DNA of 64,000 nt from Diadophis punctatus similis (GCA_023053685.1 JALIGW010000002.1:255675346-255739345), one strand, 5' to 3'; positions 51,150-62,051 are shown, numbered from the stretch's first letter. The notes: generated by a model from the sequence alone, not told the origin. A program made the numbers and translations.

Positions 51150-51425
51150 ATCTAGTTGTATTTGGTATTGTATTGTGTATTGTATTTGATATTGTATTGT
51201 ATTTGGTATTGTATTGTGTATTGTATTTGATATTGTATTGTGTATTGTATTTGATATTGTATTGTATTGTATTTGGTATTGTATTGTGTATTGTATTTGA
51301 TATTGTATTATATTGTATTTGGTATTGTATTGTGTATTGTGTATTGTATTGTGTAGTATAGTGTATAGAGTATTGTATTGTATTGTATTGTATTGTACTG
51401 TACTGTACTGTACTGTACTGTATAT
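51150..51425. repeat. GTATT/GATATT minisatellite and TACTG run
   Basis: Imperfect five-base units (GTATT, GATATT) in higher-order blocks over about 215 bases, followed by about seven (GTACT) units. Open frames over it are artefacts. Confidence 0.9.
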
Positions 51426-51508
51426 ATAGCAAACTCCCTTAAACAGACAATTTAGAATTCAAGCAGATTAAGATCCATCTCTAATTTCCCAAGAGGAGTA
51501 TCTCTCAC

Positions 51509-51922
51509 CTGGCATCTTCCCTGTTCCCCCTCTTCCGCTTGGTTTAGCAGGAAACCTTCGGCCAGGGCCACCGCCTGGCAAGTGGTCTCCGTTCGGCACT
51601 CCCGCACCCAGCGCTGCATCTCCCTGGGCAGGACGGCCAGAAACTGCTCCAAAATCACCCGGTCCAACATCTGAGCCTTGGTGTGCTTCTCTGGCTGCAA
51701 CCATCCCCAGCAAAGGCGGTGAAGGCGGCTGCAAAGTTCTCGCGGTCCTTCGGCCTCCCGAAAGGGGCTGTTCCTGAAGCGCCAATGCTGGATCTCAGAA
51801 CTGAGGGCTGCCTTCTCTGTGATCTTCCGCCTGGGTCCCGCCCCGACCTCCCCAAAGCTCCCAGGCTGAGCGGCAACAGGGTCTTTCTCTACTCCTTTCC
51901 ACATTGGGTGGATTGCATCCAT
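51509..51922 (-). CDS. ZNF C exon 1: SCAN domain
   Basis: 414 bp, ATG at 51922 to donor CAG|GTGAGAG, phase 0, 138 residues. The SCAN domain spans about residues 43-127: [51 protein letters not shown]. These are the family hallmarks, mediating dimerisation among SCAN zinc-finger proteins. The ATG is the first in frame and sits 1.94 kb from the MHC start on the other strand. A non-coding first exon upstream is likely but not located. Confidence 0.92.
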
Positions 51923-52416
51923 TTTGGCCTCTTCTCCGACAGGGATGCAGAAGGGCCCTGTGGATCTCCTGGGCCTCCAGGTGTCTTTTCAGTCCTGCAG
52001 TCTGAAGGAGTTACACCAAGAGAGGCTCGGAGAAGATTTTTCAAGCCATTCAGTTCTCCAGAGGCCTCCCAGCTTTTACATCTGAGGAGGAAAAGAAATC
52101 AAAATTCAACCCTGAGCGACAAATATTCTTCTTTAATGGAAACCTCAGGAATTGCCGACTGTTCTCCTTCAGAAACGGTGACTGTTTAATCAAAATGAGG
52201 GCAAAGTGACATTTTGGAAGGGGGAGGGCCAAAAACCAGCTGTTTCCATTTCAGCGCAAGGTCTCCGTCTCAACCCCTCCTCCCCTTGGAGACCAGTCCT
52301 CATTTTGGGGGAGGGTCTTCTGCAAAAGTGCAGCCGAGCTCCATTGGCAGCAAGAAAAAGATTGAGGGTCTTACATACAGGCCAGAAAGTAATTAATTAA
52401 TTAATTAATTAATTAA
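51923..52416. other. Divergent intergenic region next to SCAN exon
   Basis: Promoter-side sequence with several short pyrimidine tracts and no recognised gene. It ends in an (AATT)n run before the SINE. Confidence 0.4.
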
Positions 52417-52668
52417 GGAGCCGAGGTGGCACAGTGGTTAAAAGCAGCACTGCAACCTACTTCAGCTGACTACTAGTTCAGCAGTTCAGCTGTTCAAATC
52501 TCACCGGCTCAAGGTTGACTCAGCCTTCCATCCTTCCGAGGTGGGTAAAATGAGGACCCAGATTGTTGGGGGCAATAGGCTGAACTCTGTAAACCGCTTA
52601 GAGAGGGCTGTAAAGCACTATGAAGCGGTATATAAGTCTAAGTGCTATTGCTAAGTGCTATTGCTAAT
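52417..52668 (+). mobile_element. tRNA-derived SINE
   Basis: GGAGCCGAGGTGGCACAGTGG head and GTGCTATTGCTAAGTGCTATTGC tail; full length, inside the divergent region between ZNF C and MHC. Confidence 0.88.
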
Positions 52669-52913
52669 TCATTAACTTCTTTATACACATAATAACAGAT
52701 GAGTATTTACCATACCAGTAGCAGAGTTCTTCTGTATTAAAAAAAATTCACTTGACAGAAATTAATTCCGAGGCACAGAATCGGACCTTTCCAAGGTCCC
52801 CCACCCCGAAATAGCTAAAAATAGGACCCTTTGCAGAAGGTGCGGGAGTGCCACTCAGAAATTTCCGGATTCTTTTTTTGGCTAGGAACGCTGCGAAGCA
52901 AAACTGGTTTATG

Positions 52914-53042
52914 TCCAATGGGGCTTCCCCCCCACCCCACTCTCTTTCTCCCACCCACCCACCCCACCCCACTCTTTTTCTCCCATTCACCCACTCCACC
53001 CCACTCTTTCTCCCATTCACCCACTCCACCCACCCACCCCAA
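52914..53042. repeat. CCACCCCACTCTTTCTCCCATTCA minisatellite
   Basis: About four imperfect units of 30-36 bases, strongly C-rich on the + strand. Confidence 0.85.
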
Positions 53043-53348
53043 TGTTGGATCCCTTGCATGCAAAGCCAGGAGCAGGACTGGGTGTCTCCACTACCCTGCA
53101 AGCCTCGAGACTCTCAGTCCAGCAAACCCTTCCAGCGTCCCTCCATCTCTCCACCGGCTTTTCTTTGGAGAGCGAGACGGGCTTCCCCCCGCCTGCGAGA
53201 ACCGGCCGGGCAGGCTCCGTCTCTGCGAGGAAGGGGGCTGCTGCTCCCCGAGAGGCTCTGGGTCGCGGGACCCCCCCTCCAACCCGAGCCCCACGAATCC
53301 CCAAAGCGCAGCTCGCGACCGGTCCCCCCAAGCAAGCCAATCGTGGAG

Positions 53349-53410
53349 GAGCATGCGCAGTGGCGCAGACAGCGAGCTAGTGGGCGCTGTGAGCGCCCAC
53401 TGGTGGCACT
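53349..53410. promoter_or_regulatory. NRF1-like plus CTCF-like motifs at the ZNF C/MHC promoter
   Basis: GGAGCATGCGCAGTGG at 53347-53362 and, on the - strand, CCACCAGTGGGCGCT at 53393-53407. A perfect inverted repeat AGTGGGCGCT-GTG-AGCGCCCACT overlaps the latter. This is the fourth occurrence of the pair, here beside two intact genes. Confidence 0.65.
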
Positions 53411-53660
53411 TGCGGGCAGCGCCTGGGCTTCGAACTGCGAGATCCTGAGGGGCACCTTAAAGGCCATCCAGGCCAACCCGTGCTCAACAGAACAGAACAG
53501 GACTCTTTATTGGCCGAGTGGGATTGGACACACAAGGGATTTGTCTCCGGTGCATAAGCTCTCAGTGAACATACAAGCAATAAGTGATAAATCAGGATCA
53601 TAGAATTAGAGCCGCTTCTGTCTTCATCTCCTCCAGTGGGTGAAGTCAAGAGAGACTCTG

Positions 53661-53708
53661 CCCGGAGACCGATGACACTGCAGAAGGGAAGAATGCTCTC
53701 ATTGGTGC
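53661..53708 (+). promoter_or_regulatory. MHC class II X/Y boxes of the intact gene
   Basis: CCCGGAGACCGATGACA fits the X1/X2 box and CTCATTGGTG at 53698 fits the Y box. The ATG follows about 155 bases later. This arrangement predicts RFX/CIITA-dependent expression in antigen-presenting cells. Confidence 0.8.
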
Positions 53709-53861
53709 TTCCGTTTCTCTGGAATCTCCCAACTCTGACTTTGCAAGAAATAAACGCTCCCTCCCCTCCAGTCCAGACCCACCGGTTCCGCTTCTGGGGC
53801 TGGAAGCATCTGCGTCTTTCTCCTCCCTCTTTGAGGGCGCTTGTGGGGTACAGCAGCATCC

Positions 53862-53946
53862 ATGGGCTCTGTTGGGCTCCCCCTGATACTGCTGGTGGGG
53901 GCGCTGGCCCGGATCCCCGGAAGCGAAGGGGGGAAGGAGACCCCCG
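53862..53946 (+). CDS. MHC class II beta chain, exon 1 (signal peptide)
   Basis: Encodes MGSVGLPLILLVGALARIPG then SEGGKETP, a hydrophobic leader, and ends at donor G|GTAAGG in phase 1. The six exons (85, 288, 282, 114, 24 and 14 coding bases) join to 807 bases, 268 residues. The product pairs with an alpha chain and presents peptides to CD4 T cells at the surface. The ATG has CC before it and G after it. Confidence 0.9.
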
Positions 53947-54431
53947 GTAAGGAGAGGGCTGGGAGGGGGAGGAGGGGGCTGGGAGGGAACGCCGATGCCG
54001 GTGGGGGAGAGGGGAAAGAAAGGGGTTGGGCTGGGGGTTTCCTTTGAAAAGGAGTGTGGAAAGGGGTCGAGGGCAAGAGGAGCCTGAAGGAACGTCGATC
54101 CCCTCCCCTCCCCTCCCCACATCTAGTAGTGGGACGGGGGTCGTGGGAAGGCAGCCGATCAGGGATGACACCCAGCCAAGCTCCTCTCTAGGGCCCCGAA
54201 TTAGACCCGGATCCAGAGCTCCCAAAATGCAGTGGCCTTAAAAGAGGAAGGAGACAGAAAGCGAAAGCGAAAGAGGGAAAGTGAGGCACCGAAGTCCACA
54301 AATGCAAGAAGAAAAATTATATATCGAACTATGACAAAAGTATTTTGGGTTCTTCGGGAATTTCAGTTTTTCCTCTGAATCTCAAGCTTGAGTGCTTTTT
54401 TAAGGTCAGGGAAGACTTGAGCTTCAATTAT

Positions 54432-54684
54432 GAGCCGAGGTGGCTCAGCGGTTAGAGGCAGGTTACTGCAGGCCACGTTAGCTGACACTGATCTGCAGGT
54501 CAGCGGTTCAAATCTCACCAGCTCCAGGTTGACTCAGCCTTCCATCCTTCGGAGGTAGGTAAAATGAGGACCCAGATTGTTGGGGGCAATGTAAATATAT
54601 ACATTGTTTACTGGTGTAAACCGCTTAGAGAGTGCTTGCACTGTGAGGCGGTATATAAATGTCACTAATAAATAATAAATAAAT
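54432..54684 (+). mobile_element. SINE, GCGGTTAGAGGCAGG subfamily (MHC intron 1)
   Basis: Second member of the 50811 subfamily, with GTAAACCGCTTAGAGAGTGC and a (AAAT)n tail. Confidence 0.8.
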
Positions 54685-54904
54685 CCCTTTTGGGAAGCCT
54701 CTGAATTTGGGAATAAGACCCTTCGCCACATAATTCCCCATTGCTTCACGGAGAACTGAAGTTGGGGATGAAAACTGATATGGGGGAAGGGGTATCTGAA
54801 TTTTAATCTCCTGTGATATTCCTGTGATATGGGGAGGGGGGGGCGTAAAGTGGACTGAACTCCTGAAAATTTTGTTTCTTTGTTTAATTAATTAAATTAA
54901 TTTT

Positions 54905-55144
54905 AATAGCAATAGCAATAGTACTTAGACTTATATACCTCTTCATAGTGCTTTACAGCTCTCTCTAAGCGGTTTACAGAGTTCAGCATATTGACCCCAA
55001 AATGGGTCCTCATTTTACCCACCTCGGAAGGATGGAAGGCTGAGTCAACCTTGAGCCTGGTGAGATTTGAACAGCTGAACTGCTGAACTAGCAATCAGCT
55101 GAAGGTCGCAATGCTGCTTTTAACCACTGCGCTATCTCAGCTCC
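54905..55144 (-). mobile_element. tRNA-derived SINE (reverse, MHC intron 1)
   Basis: AGCAATAGCAATAGTACTTAG at left and GCTATCTCAGCTCC at right. Confidence 0.85.
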
Positions 55145-55628
55145 TAATGTCACCCATCTCCCCTAAAAGGTGACCTACAAGGCAGGTGGTAGGGCTGAAG
55201 ATTGTTGGGGGGGGGAAATTTGGGGTAACCAGGGCAGGTGGGGTCTGAAGGAGTGGGGGACCCCAGGAGTATCAATTCAAATGTCCCGGTTGTGCCCCAC
55301 CCTCCCAATATTACCCCCTCCAAGAAAAAGGGTGAGGGAGATATAGATATTGCTTTAGCCTCCAGCCCAGTGCGTTTCTACTGGTCTCTTCGCCCGCCTC
55401 CCTCCATATTTCCTGCCGCCCCCTCTTTCCTCCCCATTCCAGAGTCCCAGCAAGTGTGCATCCCACTGGGTTCAAGAAAGTTCTCCCTCCCTCCTTCGGG
55501 GGGGGTCTTCCATCAGTCTTTCTCAGCTCCCCCTTCCCATGGGGTTCCCTTCTTTATTAGTGACTGGGAATGATGGGCCCTGGATTCCTTCTTGATGACT
55601 TCCCTCCTCCTCCTCCTCCTCCTCGCAG

Positions 55629-55916
55629 CCCATTTCTTGGCACAGGGGAAGTCCGAGTGCCACTTCTTCAACGGGACGCAGCAGGTGCGTTACCTGCAGA
55701 GCTACTTCTACGACCGGCAGGAATACCTCCGCTTCGACAGCGACCTCGGGAAGTTCATGGCCATCACGGAGTTGGGACAAGTGGATGCCGACGCTTGGAA
55801 CAAAGATAAGCGCATCCTGGAGGACGTGAAGGCCACGGTGGATCGCTTCTGCCGGTACGACTACGGTGTGTACAACTACAATGCGGCCAAGTCAGAGCGT
55901 CTGATTGGCCGAAGAG
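55629..55916 (+). CDS. MHC class II beta chain, exon 2 (beta-1 peptide-binding domain)
   Basis: Acceptor CCTCGCAG, donor G|GTGAGT. It encodes the beta-1 sheet and helix: Cys in KSECHFFNGT, N-glycan site NGT, YFYDRQEYLRFDSD, DADAWN and Cys in DRFCRYDYGV. By alignment with human DRB these Cys are 15 and 79, with Asp57 and Trp61 kept. It is 288 bp, against the usual 270. The excess lies just after Cys79, where YDYGV is followed by the similar YNYNA, consistent with a 15-base tandem duplication. Position 81 is Tyr (usually His) and 82 is Asp (usually Asn), residues that normally bind the peptide backbone. It is open and spliced normally, so probably expressed. Confidence 0.95.
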
Positions 55917-56161
55917 GTGAGTCCTGGTGGGGGGTGTTTCCTGAAGAGAGGGGATTCTGGAACCGACCCACCCCCGCCTTCATTTACTTATTTATCCAAT
56001 TTTAAAACCGCACATCTCTCCCAGGGGAGCTGTGGCCGGCGCACAGATGCAAATAGAGCAAATAGAATTCTTTATTGGCCAAGTGTGATATGTGATGCAA
56101 TATCAAACCATCACCCATAGCCCCTGTATGAGGGAGACAAGAGCTTTAAATGCGATTTAAA

Positions 56162-56404
56162 GGAGCTGAGATAGCGCAGTGGTTAAAAGCAGCATTGCGA
56201 CCTTCAGCTGATTGCTAGTTCAGCAGTCCAGCTGTTCGAATCTCACTAGGCTCAAGGTTGACTCAGCCTTCCATCCTTCCGAGGTGGGTAAAATGAGGAC
56301 CCAGATTGTTGGGGGCAATATGCTGAACTCTGTAAACCGCTTAGAGAGGGCTGGAAAGCACTATGAAGCGGTATATAAGTAAAGTGCTATTGCTATTGCT
56401 ATTG
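56162..56404 (+). mobile_element. tRNA-derived SINE
   Basis: Full-length copy with GATTTAAA on both sides (about 56154 and 56404). Confidence 0.88.
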
Positions 56405-56556
56405 ATTTAAACTTTTAAAGTCGAGGTTGAATTAAAATCAGTATGAGAGTTAATTAAAAAGTGATCCTATGTGTGACTCACGTTTTTAATGTTTTTTCAT
56501 AAGACAAGGAAGGTGGGGGCCCCCACTTTTCCTTGGGGGAGGGGAATGATCTACAA

Positions 56557-57335
56557 CAGGGGTGTCAAACCCAAGGCTCACAGGCTGGAACCGGTCCACG
56601 GGGTTCTTAGATCTGGCCCGTGGGGCCACCGCGGAAACAGTGAAGGACTCTGTTGTGCAGGGGCAGGTTCCTAATTTTTTTTACTACCACTTTGTTGGCG
56701 TGGCTTATTTTGTGGGTGTGGCTTGCCAGCCATGAGACCGCACGTTCGTGGCTTCTCGGACTGCTGAAGGGAGCGGAATGGAGATAGTTCCTGCTGCCCG
56801 TTCTTTCAGCGTCTCACGCGCTCCCTCAGCCATCCTCCCCTGCTTGGACTCACTGTGGGGTAGGAAGGCAGCACATGCACAGTGCAGGAAGCTTGGCTTC
56901 TGGGCATGCGCAAAATAAATTTTTTTTAAAAAAATTTTTTTTAAAAAAATAAAAAATAAATTTTTTTTAATGGCAGCGCCCAGGCACCGGTAACCTACCG
57001 CACCGGTACTGTGACATCACGAGCGGGCCACTACCGGTGCTATAGAGTGAACCGCACTGGTAGGAACCCACCACTGCTGTGGTGCCTCTGCCAGCGAAAA
57101 CAGAGCTTGGGAGGGCCGCGCACTGCCCTCCCGGAGCTCCGTTTTCGGCTGCGACAGCCTCCTGCAACCCTCTGCCAGCGAAAACAGAGCTCGGGAGGGC
57201 CGCACGGTTTTGCTGCAGAGTGCTCTGGACATGATTAACCTTGAGCTGGCCACGCCCCTTTGCCATGCCCCCACGCCCCCGAGGTCAAACACAACCCTGA
57301 TGCGGCACTCAATGAAATTGAGTTTGACACCCCTG
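56557..57335. mobile_element. hAT-type element CAGGGGTGTCAAAC with nested MITE
   Basis: Ends CAGGGGTGTCAAAC and GTTTGACACCCCTG; flanks ATCTACAA and AAGTACAA (6 of 8). Inside, 56658-57076 is a second element (CAGGGGCAGGTTCCTA..TAGGAACCCACCACTG) with CTGTTGTG/CTGTGGTG flanks (7 of 8). Confidence 0.8.
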
Positions 57336-57634
57336 AAGTACAAGGTGGGGGCAACAGCAGAGGAAGCTCTCTTCCTGGACCCCTCCCCCCAGTCTGGACC
57401 CCCCATTTGGCCTGCCTTCCCTGCATGACCGGATGGGAGGGGCTGATATAAAAGGAGAAAGAAGGATACCCAGTCCCATATAGGGATGGAAGGGTTCCCA
57501 ACTCTTGTTTCCTGCCAGAAGCCTCTTCCTGGGCCTCAAAACGATGTTTTGGGTTTTTTAGAATTTTTTTTAAAAAGGGAACTTCTAGAAGTCTGAAAAA
57601 GAGAATCAGTGGGGAGGTCTTTCACCTGTTGTCC

Positions 57635-58151
57635 CAGTGGTGGGTTCCTACCGGTGCGGTCCACTCTATAGCACCGGTAGTGGCCCGCTGGTGATGTCAC
57701 AGTACCGGTGCGGCCTGGGCGCCACCATTTAAAAAAATTTTTTAAAAAAATTTTTTTTAAATTTTTCTTCTGTGCATGCCCAGAAGCCAAGCTTCCGGCA
57801 CTGCGCATGCGCTGCCTTCCTACCCCACAGTGAGTCCAAGCAGGGGAGGATGGCTGAGGGAGTGTGTGAGACGCTGAAAGAACGGGCGGCAGGAGCTATC
57901 TCCATTCCCCTCCCTTCAGCAGTCCGAGAAGCTACGAACGCACGGTGATGATCCTATGCATTTTCACACGTTTGAGGCTTCTCAAGCTGCTGAGGGGAGA
58001 GGGAATGGGCGGCAGGACCTATCTCAGTTCCCCTCCCTTCAGCAGTCCGAGAAGCCACGCCCACCCGGTCACATGGCCAGCAAGCCATGCCTACCCACAA
58101 AATAAGCCACGCCCACAGAGTGGTAGTAAAAAAATTAGGAACCCGCCCCTG
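57635..58151. mobile_element. hAT-type MITE CAGTGGTGGGTTCCTA (517 bp)
   Basis: Perfect 8-bp duplication TGTTGTCC (57627-57634, 58152-58159). It shares most sequence with 56658-57076 in reverse order. Confidence 0.9.
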
Positions 58152-58701
58152 TGTTGTCCCCTTTATATGGCTGTTTTGCTTCTTTTTATTCTTCATTCGG
58201 AGTCATTTGCAGCCCAGCAGCTCTTAAAACCAACAAATAAAGAAATAAAGGAAGCCAGCTAAAATTCATAATCATGATTCAATGCTTAAAGCAAGATGTA
58301 AAAACCCCAATCAGGCGGAATCATAGTCTACTGTTCCCTCTGCCTTGAGAAGAAGCTGATTCAAAGTCTGAGAAATTTTGTTCAGCCAGTTTTGGGGTCT
58401 AATGAGAAAAGCCTCCCTTGAAACCCTCTTTTTTGCAAAAGACTCAGCTTCACCTGTAGCCAAATCACTTCCGTCTTCGTACCTGGAAAGGTTCCTGATT
58501 TGGGGGAGAGAGTCCCAAAACACCCACAAACTTTAAAACTGAATTTGGGGTCATAAGAAACAAATCTGGCATTCAGTCAACACTGAAGCCACGGATTGTT
58601 TAATTCTCTGTTCCAGATTTCTTGCAAAGTGCCTGGATTTATTTTTTGTAATTTATATCCTTTGTGTAATAATAAATGTATTTATTTCTATTAGTTTATA
58701 G

Positions 58702-58836
58702 CAGTGTTTCTCAATCTTGGCAGTTTGAAGATGTGTGGACTTCAACTCCCAGAATTCCACAGCCAGCAACGCTGGCTGGGGAATTCTGGGAGTTGAAGTC
58801 CACACATCTTCAAACTGCCAAGATTGAGAAACACTG
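58702..58836. mobile_element. hAT-type palindromic MITE (135 bp)
   Basis: Perfect 8-bp duplication GTTTATAG (58694-58701, 58837-58844). Sister of 16176-16310. Confidence 0.92.
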
Positions 58837-59125
58837 GTTTATAGGGTTTCAGAGGCCAAGCGTTGTTCAAATCAAGGGTTTAGCTGCATTTGTTGCCATT
58901 TGGCCTGTTCAGGGAAATTATATTCGTTTATTAGAAACTGAAAAGTTTTTAGAGTATTCTTACTAAAGAATTGGTTATGTTTAATATTCCCCATTGTGAA
59001 TCCGGGTTCTCCAGAAAGAATGTGTTGCCACAGACTTAAATAAGATATTTCTTCCATAAGAGGAAAATCTCCAGAACCTAAGAGAAAAACACTTTTGATT
59101 GGGAGATCCTGAGCGTTTGCTTAAG

Positions 59126-59737
59126 GTGACCAGATTTTAATATTTGTAAAACGGGACACCATTGACGGGGGGGGGGGTCTAGGGGAGCAAGACGGGAGGG
59201 GTCCGTCTCTCTTATCCTGCAGCTTTGTGCACACACACCCAAACACCCCCCCTTCATCGCAACCAGGGGTGGGTTCCTACCGGCGCAGGCTTACCTGTTT
59301 GTCGCCGCAGAGCCGAAGAAGCTGCTGGCATTCGCGGTGCGGGGCTTCCCCCGCCCGCTTTCCCTGGCCGCCGGGACGCCGCCATTTGCGTTCTTTTGCC
59401 CTCTGTGCATGCGCAAAGCGTTCTGCTTGCACAGAGGGCAAAAGAACGCAAATGGCAGCGTCCTGGCGGCCGGGGAAAGTGGGCGGGGGAAGCCCCGCGC
59501 CGCGAACACCACCAGCTTCTTCTGCTCTACGGTGACGAACAGGCAAGACCGCTGCTGCCCCTCTCACTGCCCTCCCTCCCCGCCTGGCAGGAGGCAGGCG
59601 AGGCAGGAAGCAGAGGGGTGTGCAGGGCAAATTCAAATTTAAAAAGCGGGACTTTTTTGAAACGCCGCGGGACGCGGGACAAATTATTCAAAAGCGGGAC
59701 TGTCCCGCCAAAAGCTGGACGTCTGGTCACCTTACAT
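59126..59737. mobile_element. AAGGTGACCAGA-ended element with inserted palindrome
   Basis: AAGGTGACCAGA and TCTGGTCACCTT ends. A foldback of the CAGGGGTGGGTTCCTACC type lies inside (59265-59560) with arms GCGTTCTTTTGCCCTCTGTGC and its complement. Confidence 0.7.
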
Positions 59738-59938
59738 TTGCGCCTTCCGTAAATTATTGAATATTTCAGGACAACCAGAGAGATTTTGTTCTCCACATAT
59801 TCAGTTTGGTGGCAAAACTTATTTTCACTCCTAAATTCTTACCTGCAAGCTTAGGAGGATAATTAACTGTGAATAAAAAAGATCCCTCAAAAGAAAGAAA
59901 CGTTGTTAGCTGGAGTGGACCATTTAAGGACTCTCTTG

Positions 59939-60222
59939 CAGAGTTGGGTTCCTGCCAGTTTGGACCGGTTCTATAGAACCGGTAATAACTTGGCGGCCTG
60001 GGTCGCTAGAATCGGTAGCGACCCAGGCCTGCCACGCCCCTGAACCGGCTCGCTCGGTGGCACCATAGGCAGCACCATTTTGTTTTTTTTTGCTTCTGCG
60101 CATAAGTTGTGTTTTAAGCACTGCACATGCACACACCCGCGTGAAGTGCGCCCATGCGGAGTGCGCCCGCGCAAAGCACCACTGAGCGAACCGGCAGCGG
60201 GGAAAAACAGAACCCACCCCTG
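59939..60222. mobile_element. hAT-type MITE (284 bp)
   Basis: CAGAGTTGGGTTCC and GAACCCACCCCTG ends with the perfect 8-bp duplication CTCTCTTG (59931-59938, 60223-60230). Confidence 0.88.
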
Positions 60223-60601
60223 CTCTCTTGGGGAGCTCACCCAGACCCCCCATTAATCCAGCCAAGAATTGAGCTAGCTGGAGCATTTGCTGAAGGAGAT
60301 CAAGAGGGATCCTTTCCAAGGCTCTGCTATGATCCTGGGATCTACCTATTCTCCTGTTACCAACTACCACCCTCTTCCCTTTTCCCAAGATCCCCTCCAG
60401 ATCCCTTCCACCCTCCCTGTTGCCTTCATCCCAGGCAGAAGCTGCCATCAGGGAATCGGACCCTTCCCCACCTCCTTCCCCGGAAGGGGATGTCGTTAGG
60501 GTTAGGGAAGGCGGCCAGCTGCCTGCAGGCATAGCCTGGTCTGGGGTATGTGTGTCTCCCTCTGAATCCCCCCAAAGGAGCCCAAGGAAGATCCTCTACA
60601 G

Positions 60602-60861
60602 TAGGGGCAGTGGTGGGTTGCTCCTGGTTCGGACCGGTTCTTAGAACCAGTAGCGCTGGTGGCGGGAGGCTCTGCCCACCCACCCGGGACGCTTCTGCGC
60701 ATGCGCAGAAAGTGTTGCCCAAGCACGCGAGAACGCACACAAACCAGTGGTGAAATATTTTACAACCCACCACTGAGTAGGGGTCTCCAACCTTGGCGAC
60801 TTTACAACTTGTGGACTTCAAGGACCAGAAGTTGTAAAGTCGCCAAGGTTGGAGACCCCTG
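60602..60861. mobile_element. hAT-type palindromic MITE with a second MITE nested inside
   Basis: Outer element TAGGGGTCTCC..GGAGACCCCTG with perfect CTCTACAG duplication (60594-60601, 60862-60869). Inner element 60608-60775 (CAGTGGTGGGTT..ACCCACCACTG) with perfect AGTAGGGG duplication made from the outer element's own end. Confidence 0.92.
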
Positions 60862-61047
60862 CTCTACAGCACAAGAGAGACCTTCCCATGGGGAGGGATG
60901 GCATCGCCTGTGTCTTCTTCCTTTTGCTCCTTGTCCTGGTTAGAATTAATCTTCGGTTGAAGTTTGGACTGGTCATCCCAGGGCAGGACTTGGATGAGGG
61001 AGGGAGATTCTTGGAGAGACACAGAGGCGGCTTTGAGTCACCGGGAT

Positions 61048-61392
61048 TGTCATGATGTGAATAATTGCCAGTTGTGCAACTCTACTGTTTTCTAGGTTTA
61101 CTGTAATTTCTAATCAAGCAGACATGTGATATGTTTTACTACGCATGCGTGCATTCCAGGAGTTTTGTCTACTCCCACTTCCCTTCTTCTTCGATACCTC
61201 GCCCGAGGCAGAAGTGAAATACATTAGCTGAGAAGATGTAGCTTATTAAGGGTTAATTCTTTTGTTACTTTTGTACTGAAATAAACATTTTGTTAATTAG
61301 ATTTGAATCTCGGTTTTATTTTCTAAGTACGAATGACTTCAGGGAAGCAAGATCCTAAAATCGCCTTTTGATAGGAAAATTCCTATCTGACA
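61048..61392 (+). mobile_element. Solo LTR (345 bp)
   Basis: TGTCATGATG..ATCTGACA with the perfect 5-bp duplication GGGAT (61043-61047, 61393-61397) and AATAAA at about 61280. Same family as 26512-26832. Confidence 0.88.
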
Positions 61393-61769
61393 GGGATTGC
61401 CAAGAGCTGCGCAATTTAATTCATTTTCTAGATTCTGATATCGTGTTTCTTTCTCTGAGGACCTTCTGAGTTCAAGGCAAGGCAGAGATCGTGGAGGGGA
61501 GGGCCTTGTTTTTCCTCAAAAAAGAAAAAAAACCCAATCAGTCCAATTGTTTTTTTCAAATTTAAAAAAAAAACACTTTTGACATAAATTTCACTAATGG
61601 GCACCAAAGATTGGACAGAACGAAGTTTAGGGAGAAAAACGTTCTTTAAAAAGTGACTTTTAAAAAGGAAGATGGTAGAAGGATCCATCACTTTTCTTAA
61701 AAGCTAAAACTGTTCTGTTCTGGGTCCTCCTGTGTCTCTCATGTGCCGCCTTCTCCTCCTTCCCTCCAG

Positions 61770-62051
61770 CCAAGCCCACCGTCACCATCTCCCCCACCAA
61801 GATGGACCCCGCTTCCCCCAACACCATCCTCCTCTGCACCGCGACGGGCTTTTATCCCATGGAGATCAAGGTCCAGTGGCTGAAGAACGGGCGGCCGGAG
61901 AAGGAGGGCGTGTCCTTCGGGGAGGAGCTTCAGAACGGAGACTGGACCTACCAGCTCCAGGTGTTGCTAGAGACCCAGATCCAGCGGGGGGACCTCTACG
62001 CTTGCCAGGTGGGGCACGCCAGCCTGGAGGCCCCCATCACCGTCCAGTGGG
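61770..62051 (+). CDS. MHC class II beta chain, exon 3 (beta-2 Ig-C1 domain)
   Basis: 282 bp, the standard length. AKPTVTISPTKMDP, LLCTATGFYP, VQWLKNG, NGDWTYQLQVLLE and YACQVGHASL show the Ig C1 fold with both Cys and the Trp. This membrane-proximal domain contacts CD4 in mammals. Splice sites are intact. Confidence 0.97.

Larger units (their letters stand above)
55917..61769 (+). other. MHC class II beta intron 2 (5.9 kb), filled by mobile elements
   Basis: Holds one SINE, at least six hAT-type miniature elements, a solo LTR and one TA-type element. I see no other gene. 58160-58690 and 60223-60590 are otherwise featureless. Confidence 0.8.

Noticed and set aside
51137..51432. Open frames of Q/Y/N/T or V/L/Y/C repeats
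   Set aside because: Translation of the GTATT minisatellite.
59225..59752. 175-codon GC-rich frame
   Set aside because: It lies across a palindromic MITE, and the opposite strand is equally open because the arms are complementary.
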